A stretch of DNA of 11,100 nt from Spirochaetia bacterium (GTDB lineage Bacteria > Spirochaetota > Spirochaetia > Treponematales > Rectinemataceae). Location: contig JAJTBL010000033.1 in NCBI GenBank assembly GCA_021286925.1, positions 1-11,100 of the forward strand. Reading direction: 5' to 3'. The translations under genes and the position numbers were made by a program. This document shows, in pieces, positions 6,081-11,100 of the stretch (position 1 is the first letter of the stretch; every line of letters starts with the position of its first letter). Below the pieces are notes generated by a model. It made no database searches, had not been told where the DNA came from, and saw only the letters and a list, made by a program, of their open reading frames with translations.

Positions 6081-7424
6081 TTACCTGAGCATGACCTGTC
6101 CGCCCGTGACCGGCAGGGCCTGTCCGGTTTCGTATTCCTGTTCCACCAGATAATACAGGGCGCGCATAACATCCTTGCCGCTGGTACCGCGCTTCATCGG
6201 AACTTTAGCCTCATAAAAGGCGCGGACATCTGCGATGGACGCGGCTCCCGGCACTTTTCCTGAATTGAGATACTGGACGAAAAGACCATTTTTCGGATCC
6301 GACCAGAGCGGCCCGTCGAAAAAATTCCCCGGGCAAATCGCATTGACTTTGATGGAGTATTCAACCAGCTCAAGCGCATAGCTCTGAACAAGCCCGATAC
6401 CGCCGAATTTTGAGCCCGCATAGGCACCGTTTTTGTTCGAGCCCTCAAGCCCGGATTTCGAATTGATCTGGATAATATCGGTCATCCAGCGCGGCGCAGT
6501 ACGATACTGCCTTCTCAGCAGTTGGCCGCCGTGCTTGGCAATCAGGAAAAAACCCAGGTAGTTCACATCGGTGACAAAGCGGAAACTCTTCTCGTCCTGT
6601 TCCAGCACCGACCCCGCCTTCAGCACCCCGGCATTGGAAACGATCAGATCGAGCCCGCCAGTCTGGCCGGCGATTGCCCTGAACATGGCAACAACCGACG
6701 CTTCATCGGTAACATTGACGGCAATTGGAAAGGCCGGCCCCGGCAAGCCCTTGTCGCGGTGTGCCTGATGTTCTGAATTGATAGCGTACGCAAGCTTCGT
6801 AGCACCATCAAGATTCATATCGGCGATGAACACATAGGCGCCGGAAGCAGCAAGCCCTCTGACAATCTCCTCGCCGAAACCCTGTGCCCCTCCCGTCACC
6901 ACCGCGACTTTCCCCGCGACCACCTTTTCCCGCCCGATTGCTGAATTGGGATTGGCTGGATTGGAGATGAATGGGGACTCGGTGCTGGCTGAATCTGGCA
7001 GGGCGGCTTGCTCGGGGAACCAGACCTGGAAGCCCAGCGAGGCCGAATCCCATTCTAATACGAGGGAAAGCCCGGATGCAGTGTTTCCAATCTTGTGCTT
7101 TTCCCTGCTGAACTCCTCCGCGAGAATGGCGGCGGCACGCGTTTCATCGAAGCCTTCATCCGCAAAAAACCACTCCGGCACCGCGAACAGCAAACGCACC
7201 TTATTGCCGGCTCTGGCATCGGAACCTGCACCGGTATCGGCAGCTACACCGGCACCTTTAACGGAACCAGCGCCGGCAGCGGTATCGGAACCTGCAATGG
7301 CACCAGCGCCCGTATCCGGCTCCCTTGCAGAAACCACAACCGGCACGGCATATTCGTTCAGAAAAAGCCCCCGCACCAAAGGCGCAAGCCGCGATCCCGC
7401 TTTCCGGATACTTTCTGAATTCAT
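6081..7424 (-). CDS. SDR oxidoreductase, sorbitol-6-phosphate 2-dehydrogenase (SrlD/SorD)-like, with N-terminal extension
   Basis: A 447-residue protein; SrlD/SorD enzymes are about 260. Residues ~169-447 are a complete classical SDR: VTGGAQGFG (T177-G184), Asp202 at the end of strand 2 (NAD(H) preference), NAG at 264-266, and the catalytic Ser in IIQINSKSG with Tyr335 and Lys339 (YAGSK). The IIQINSKSG block, KFGGIGL, the VPMKRG segment and the C-terminal TGGQVM strongly recall SrlD, which oxidises D-glucitol-6-phosphate to fructose-6-phosphate. Residues 1-168 match no domain I can name: a segment with LVRGLFLNEYAVPVVV, an Ala/Gly/Asp-rich stretch (34-74), then KVRLLFAVPEWFF and a helix-strand region to ~140. 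The start ATG overlaps the PHP stop as ATGA, with AAGGAAGG eight bases upstream. It probably oxidises a polyol phosphate at the carbon remote from the phosphate, working after the SorE-like enzyme. Confidence 0.88.
   Translation of the reverse strand: MNSESIRKAGSRLAPLVRGLFLNEYAVPVVVSAREPDTGAGAIAGSDTAAGAGSVKGAGVAADTGAGSDARAGNKVRLLFAVPEWFFADEGFDETRAAAILAEEFSREKHKIGNTASGLSLVLEWDSASLGFQVWFPEQAALPDSASTESPFISNPANPNSAIGREKVVAGKVAVVTGGAQGFGEEIVRGLAASGAYVFIADMNLDGATKLAYAINSEHQAHRDKGLPGPAFPIAVNVTDEASVVAMFRAIAGQTGGLDLIVSNAGVLKAGSVLEQDEKSFRFVTDVNYLGFFLIAKHGGQLLRRQYRTAPRWMTDIIQINSKSGLEGSNKNGAYAGSKFGGIGLVQSYALELVEYSIKVNAICPGNFFDGPLWSDPKNGLFVQYLNSGKVPGAASIADVRAFYEAKVPMKRGTSGKDVMRALYYLVEQEYETGQALPVTGGQVMLR
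7203..7325. repeat. Low-complexity, imperfectly repeated DNA coding for an Ala/Gly/Asp-rich insert
   Basis: This in-frame segment encodes residues 34-74 of the SDR protein, almost entirely Ala, Gly, Asp, Ser, Thr and Val (for example TGAGAIAGSD, GAGSVKGAGV, ADTGAGSDA). On the + strand the 13-mer ATCGGAACCTGCA occurs twice (7218-7230 and 7284-7296), exactly 66 bases apart, which keeps the frame. GGTATCGG also occurs twice (7233-7240, 7281-7288). The pattern looks like slippage or duplication inside the N-terminal domain, giving a flexible loop of probably variable length. Confidence 0.75.
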
Positions 7425-8782
7425 GCTTCATACCTTCCTTTTTCAAAAGCCGCAAGAACTGCGGAGACATCGCGCTGGCTGCGCACCATATCCCTGCCGC
7501 ACCGCGCGTAAATTGCCAGGCGCTCATCGAGCGGCACGCCGCCATAGCGGTTCATCGTCGAAAAGAGCCCGGCTGAGGGCTCGATGCCGGCAAGCGCTTC
7601 ATGCGCCACCAGCGCCCAGGTAGCCGTATTGAGATGCGAAAATTCGGGCAGTCTGAGTTCAGGGCAATTGAACGATTGCCGCGGCTGATTGATATCGACA
7701 CCTGAAATTTCCATAAAGCCAAAGTGTGCGCACATCTCTCTGACCCGCGCCAGCTGAGCCCGTGAGTTTCGGGGCGGCATATAGGTTATCGCGGGAAATC
7801 CAATCTGCTTCAGCACATCAAAAAGCTCCGGCAGAAAATCATCCTCAAATTTTTCGGCCTTCTTGTCACCCGTCGGCGACTGATGCACATCCCCCAGATA
7901 GGCATAGGCTGGAATTGCGCCAATTTCAAGCGCGAATTCCACCGCCTCGCGGGCGGTCACACACTCGTCAGAGGGCTGGATGAAAATTGATGGCAGAAAT
8001 TCGGCTTTAAGCACTCCGAGCAGGTCATATTCGAGGTAGGGATTATCCTTGTCGGCAAGGCGCTCGCGTGTTTTAGCATCGAGCTGAAGATTCAGCGCCT
8101 TTTGCAGATTCAGAACGAATGCAGGGCCTTTGCCGAAGGCTTCAATCAGCACCTTGCTGCAGGCAGCTAGCAAATGCCGTTCTGTTATGCTGCCGCCTTG
8201 GTCATAGCAGGAAATGCCCCGCACATCGCGGTCAAAATCGATGCTGCCCGCCCCTGCTGCCGCGAGCACAGAGTTTGCGGCATCCGTCATTTTCCGTGTC
8301 CGCTCGAGCCTGCGTTCGCGGATCGGTTTGAGAAAAGCTCGAACCCTGTCCCGCGCCGGTGCCGGCACACCCTGCACTGTCATATAGAGGATCCCCGCAG
8401 AATCGGGATTATTCAGCTTCCGAGAAGCAAGGCCGCCCCAGAGCTCGCCCAGGAAAACCCGAATTTCAAATCCCGTCACCGACCCCAGGCCCAAGAGCCG
8501 GCAGGCTTCCGTCATCTCTGCCGCGGCCTCCAGCGAGTCATGGTCCACCGAGCCGGCAACCGTCAGGCCAGCCTGACGCGCCCGGTATGCCGCCGAGCAG
8601 GGAGTATAGGGGCTGAAGCTATAGCAGGTGTGAATATGGTTGTTGGATTCTTCCGCTTCAGCCGGCCCGGCCGCGCCCGCAAGCGGCGCAAGCTTCTCTG
8701 CTCTTATTTTTGCGTTCAGCGCTTCCAGCCGCGCTTCCGGCGGTATCGAGCGATCATTCAGACTATCCATGGCTGTTTTCAC
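7421..8782 (-). CDS. PHP-domain metal-dependent hydrolase (putative phosphoesterase)
   Basis: A protein of 449-453 residues with the polymerase-and-histidinol-phosphatase fold. Metal-binding signatures are visible: motif I NHIHTCYSFSPYTP (His49, His51), motif II GSVDHDS (Asp80-His81), a GFEIR block with Glu106, and a late SGVDIN with Asp363. Such domains hydrolyse phosphate esters or phosphodiesters with a two- or three-metal centre. It is longer than typical PHP phosphatases (~270-300 residues); the region around 120-290, including a helical segment near 140-175, appears inserted between the conserved motifs. The start is uncertain. A GTG at 8782 overlaps the E1 stop codon (GTGA), and an ATG lies four codons later at 8770; the only G-rich stretch (GGGGG, 8784-8788) is 1 and 13 bases from them, so initiation probably relies on translational coupling. 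The stop overlaps the SDR start (ATGA). A plausible role is dephosphorylating a pathway intermediate or a dead-end sugar phosphate. No exact substrate can be read from the sequence. Confidence 0.85.
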   Translation of the reverse strand: MKTAMDSLNDRSIPPEARLEALNAKIRAEKLAPLAGAAGPAEAEESNNHIHTCYSFSPYTPCSAAYRARQAGLTVAGSVDHDSLEAAAEMTEACRLLGLGSVTGFEIRVFLGELWGGLASRKLNNPDSAGILYMTVQGVPAPARDRVRAFLKPIRERRLERTRKMTDAANSVLAAAGAGSIDFDRDVRGISCYDQGGSITERHLLAACSKVLIEAFGKGPAFVLNLQKALNLQLDAKTRERLADKDNPYLEYDLLGVLKAEFLPSIFIQPSDECVTAREAVEFALEIGAIPAYAYLGDVHQSPTGDKKAEKFEDDFLPELFDVLKQIGFPAITYMPPRNSRAQLARVREMCAHFGFMEISGVDINQPRQSFNCPELRLPEFSHLNTATWALVAHEALAGIEPSAGLFSTMNRYGGVPLDERLAIYARCGRDMVRSQRDVSAVLAAFEKGRYEA

Positions 8783-11100
8783 ACCCCCAGCCGAGCCCGT
8801 CGGAGCAATTCGCCTTCCGTCTGCACGGTCGACACGACATGACCTGCAAGCGGCACGATTCTTTCATGGATTGTATCGAGGATCCACGCTTTCTGCGGGA
8901 AGTACAGGCTCTCCATTTCGGCAGCCGGCGTAATCCAGTTGCGTGAACCGACAACGGCGACCGGAGCGTCGAGATAATCAAAGGCGAGGGTCTGCACATG
9001 AGACGCCACCGTGTGGAGGAAATTGGCGCGTTCCACTGCGTCCGAAGCGAGGACCAGGCAGCCGGTTTTTCGAACTGAATCCAGCAAGACACTGTAGTCC
9101 AGCGGTGCGACAAATCGAAGGTCGATGACTTCAGCCGATAAGCCGTAGCGCGTTTCAAGTTCCTGCGCCGCATCCAGCGCCCGGTACAGGGTCGCTCCCA
9201 CCGTCGCAATGGTCAGGTCAGTCCCTTTTCTGCGGATTGCAGGCTGTCCTTCCGGCACTTCATAATACCCCTCCGGCACGCCGTTGGGCTCAAACTGCTC
9301 GCCAATATCGTACAGAAGCTGGCTTTCCAGAAAAATGACCGGATCGGTGCCGCGAAGCGCCAGGTTGAGCATTCCCTTGGCATCGTAAGGGGTGGCGGGG
9401 AAATACACTTTCAGGCCGGGAATATGGGCAGCCAGCGCCGACCAGTCCTGGCTGTGCTGGGCGCCATACTTGTTTCCAACGGAAACCCGCACAACCAGCG
9501 GCATTTTCAGCAGGCCGGCCGACATGGACTGCCACTTGGAAGCCTGATTGAAAATCTCATCGCCCGCGCGGCCGAGGAAATCGCAATACATCAGTTCGAC
9601 CACCGCCCTGCCGCCGGACAGCGCGTATCCGACGCCTGCACCGACAATCGCTCCCTCAGAAATGGAGCTGTTGAAAAGCCGCGGATACGGAAGCGCTTCG
9701 GTCAGACCGCGGTAGACGGCAAAAGCCCCGCCCCAATCCCGATTTTCTTCCCCCCATGCCGCCATGGTCGGATCTATTGCAAAGCGATGGAGCATGGCTT
9801 CGAAGAGGCCATCCCGGAACTGGAACATTTTATTCTTGGAGACCGGCTTGCCCTCGGCATCAAAAGCCTTCCTGATTTTTCCCGCTATCGATTTTACCCG
9901 CGGATTATCCGCGAGTGTTCCGACAATTTCGGGCTGGCGCGAATCCAGCGCTTCGGCCTTTCCGTTGGAGTACATGACCGACTCGATAAACTGCCCGGTC
10001 ACGCGGGGGCATTCGGCTTCGTTGGTGGCCAGCTTCAGCACCTTGACCAGCCGCTCATCCAGTTCGGCCCGCATCGCTTCAAAATCCTGCCGGCCTAGGA
10101 CCTTGTTTTCTTCCAGATACCGCGCAAAGTCCTCAATCGGATCGGCTTTCTGCCAAAGTTCGATTTCTTCCTTGGTGCGATAGCTTGAAGCATCTGAGGG
10201 CGAGTGGCCGGAAATCCGGTAGGTGACCGTGTCGAGCAGAACCGGGCCTCGGCCTTCCAGCAGAATTTTCTTCTTCCGGTTGACCGCGTCCGCCACTGCC
10301 AGCGGGTCATAGCCATCGACACGCTCTGCATGCATGGCTTCTTCATTGACACCAGCCCCGACTCGGGCAAGGATGCCGTAGCCCATGGTTTCGCCGGCAG
10401 TTTGGCCGCCCATGCCGTAAAAGTTGTTGAAGAAATTGAACAGAATCGGCGGAGCCCCGCCCGCTGACTCCGGCCATAAGGTTCGATATTGATCCATCGA
10501 GGCGAGCATCATCGCTTCCCACACGGGGCCGCAGCCCATGGCAGCATCGCCAATGTTAGAAATGACGATTCCCGGCTTTTTATTGATTCGCTTGAAGAGC
10601 GCCGCCCCAGTCGCGATATCGGCCGAACCGCCGACTATCGCGTTATTCGGCATCGAGCCGAAGGGAGTAAAAAAGGCGTGCATCGAGCCGCCCAAGCCCC
10701 GGTTGAAGCCTGCCTTGCGCGCAAAAATCTCGGCGAGCGTTCCAAACAGAATGAAATTCTCGGCAAGGTCCGCCATGTCGCGATACCCAGCCTTTTCAGC
10801 ATAGGACAGCGTCTCGCCGTCCAGGAAACCGCGCATGATGGCTTCCAGGCTGGCCTGCGGGAGTTTTCTCGCCGCAGAAAAGCATTTTGCCAGAATTTCG
10901 CCGTGACTTCGATGCGAACCAAAAATGTAATCCTCGGGGTCCAGCGCCGCGGCCTGACCGACAACCGCCGCCTCCTGCCCGATGGACAGGTGCGCCGGTC
11001 CCTTATGATTGTATTCAACGCCGGTCCAGGCGCCTGTTGTCTTGATTGAATTCAGCATCGATTCGAATTCGCGGATTGCCAGCATGTCATGGAGCATGGC
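8779..11100 (-). CDS. Fused alpha/beta E1 component, thiamine-diphosphate-dependent 2-oxo-acid or acetoin-type dehydrogenase (N-terminus outside window)
   Basis: The frame runs off the right edge, giving 772+ visible residues; the Met at 11097 is probably internal. Residues ~1-375 are an E1 alpha domain: MLAIREFE, GPAHLSIGQEAA, FGSHRSHGEI, GLGGSMHAF, the ThDP/Mg motif from G183-D184 to N224-N225, and the ISGHSPSDASSYR loop (295-307). Residues ~424-772 are an E1 beta domain: WGEENRDWGGAF, SISEGAIVGAGVGYAL with Glu481 (the expected ThDP-activating glutamate), GAQHSQDWSALAAHIPGLKV and ATPYDAKGML. In alpha2beta2 relatives these are separate chains; here they are joined by a ~50-residue linker. 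E1 enzymes decarboxylate 2-oxo acids or cleave acetoin and pass the acyl group to a lipoyl E2. No E2 or E3 gene is in view, though they could lie upstream. As the first visible gene of a sugar operon it suggests C-C cleavage of a keto intermediate. Family certain, substrate open. Confidence 0.92.
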   Translation of the reverse strand, partial: AMLHDMLAIREFESMLNSIKTTGAWTGVEYNHKGPAHLSIGQEAAVVGQAAALDPEDYIFGSHRSHGEILAKCFSAARKLPQASLEAIMRGFLDGETLSYAEKAGYRDMADLAENFILFGTLAEIFARKAGFNRGLGGSMHAFFTPFGSMPNNAIVGGSADIATGAALFKRINKKPGIVISNIGDAAMGCGPVWEAMMLASMDQYRTLWPESAGGAPPILFNFFNNFYGMGGQTAGETMGYGILARVGAGVNEEAMHAERVDGYDPLAVADAVNRKKKILLEGRGPVLLDTVTYRISGHSPSDASSYRTKEEIELWQKADPIEDFARYLEENKVLGRQDFEAMRAELDERLVKVLKLATNEAECPRVTGQFIESVMYSNGKAEALDSRQPEIVGTLADNPRVKSIAGKIRKAFDAEGKPVSKNKMFQFRDGLFEAMLHRFAIDPTMAAWGEENRDWGGAFAVYRGLTEALPYPRLFNSSISEGAIVGAGVGYALSGGRAVVELMYCDFLGRAGDEIFNQASKWQSMSAGLLKMPLVVRVSVGNKYGAQHSQDWSALAAHIPGLKVYFPATPYDAKGMLNLALRGTDPVIFLESQLLYDIGEQFEPNGVPEGYYEVPEGQPAIRRKGTDLTIATVGATLYRALDAAQELETRYGLSAEVIDLRFVAPLDYSVLLDSVRKTGCLVLASDAVERANFLHTVASHVQTLAFDYLDAPVAVVGSRNWITPAAEMESLYFPQKAWILDTIHERIVPLAGHVVSTVQTEGELLRRARLGV

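Noticed and set aside
6065..6172. Longer FGGY kinase start with 36 extra residues.
   Set aside because: It overlaps the SDR gene by over 90 nt, the extra residues look unlike any kinase N-terminus, and a good GGAGG precedes the ATG at 6064.
6081..7424. RhaEW-type bifunctional rhamnulose-phosphate aldolase/lactaldehyde dehydrogenase.
   Set aside because: The N-terminal region is too short and shows no class II aldolase zinc-binding histidines. The SDR half resembles SrlD, including its IIQINSKSG and GGQVM blocks.
6946..7623. A 225-codon open frame on the + strand across the SDR/PHP junction.
   Set aside because: It is antisense to two well-supported genes, low in complexity (Ala/Pro/Ser-rich) and without a domain.
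1054..11100. Internal promoters or transcription-factor operators within the minus-strand string.
   Set aside because: Gaps are 19 nt or shorter, and no convincing -35/-10 pair or palindromic operator could be picked out by eye.

Overview
The window is a compact, all-coding piece of a bacterial chromosome (roughly 50-55% G+C by eye). It reads as a sugar or polyol catabolism locus. The taxon cannot be fixed from the sequence. The gene set suggests a fermentative anaerobe, for example Spirochaetota or Bacillota, but this is a weak inference. No RNA genes, CRISPR arrays, insertion sequences or phage genes were seen.

Layout. At the left edge, on the + strand, lies the C-terminal ~324 codons of L-fucose isomerase (fucI). 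It ends at 973 and is followed by a strong hairpin-plus-T-run terminator (983-1023). Everything else (1054-11100) is one tightly packed minus-strand gene string that converges on fucI. In transcription order (right to left) it encodes: (1) a fused alpha/beta thiamine-diphosphate 2-oxo-acid/acetoin-dehydrogenase-type E1, whose N-terminus lies beyond the window; (2) a PHP-domain metallohydrolase; (3) a sorbitol-6-phosphate-dehydrogenase-like SDR with an extra N-terminal domain and an Ala/Gly/Asp-rich insert; (4) an FGGY carbohydrate kinase; (5) an L-sorbose-1-phosphate-reductase-like zinc dehydrogenase; (6) a PfkB/1-phosphofructokinase-family kinase; (7) a YqhD/BDH-type iron-family alcohol dehydrogenase. 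Neighbouring genes overlap by 4 nt (GTGA, ATGA) or are 9-19 nt apart, and six of the seven starts can be seen, mostly with good Shine-Dalgarno sites. This supports one operon whose promoter lies to the right of the window.

How the genes may work together (inference). An FGGY kinase, a SorE-like ketose-1-phosphate reductase, a SorD/SrlD-like polyol-phosphate dehydrogenase and a PfkB kinase together make a PTS-independent version of the sorbose route: ketose, ketose-1-P, polyol-P, another ketose-P, bisphosphate. The unusual part is the E1 enzyme and PHP hydrolase in the same operon, next to fucI. If the substrate is a 6-deoxyketose such as L-fuculose, the two dehydrogenases would move the carbonyl next to the terminal methyl. 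That gives an acetoin-like CH3-CO-CHOH-R, which an acetoin-dehydrogenase-like E1 could cleave to an acetyl unit plus a tetrose phosphate. This differs from the classical fuculose-1-P aldolase pathway, and no aldolase gene is present in the window. The pathway is a hypothesis; the family assignments are much firmer than the substrates.
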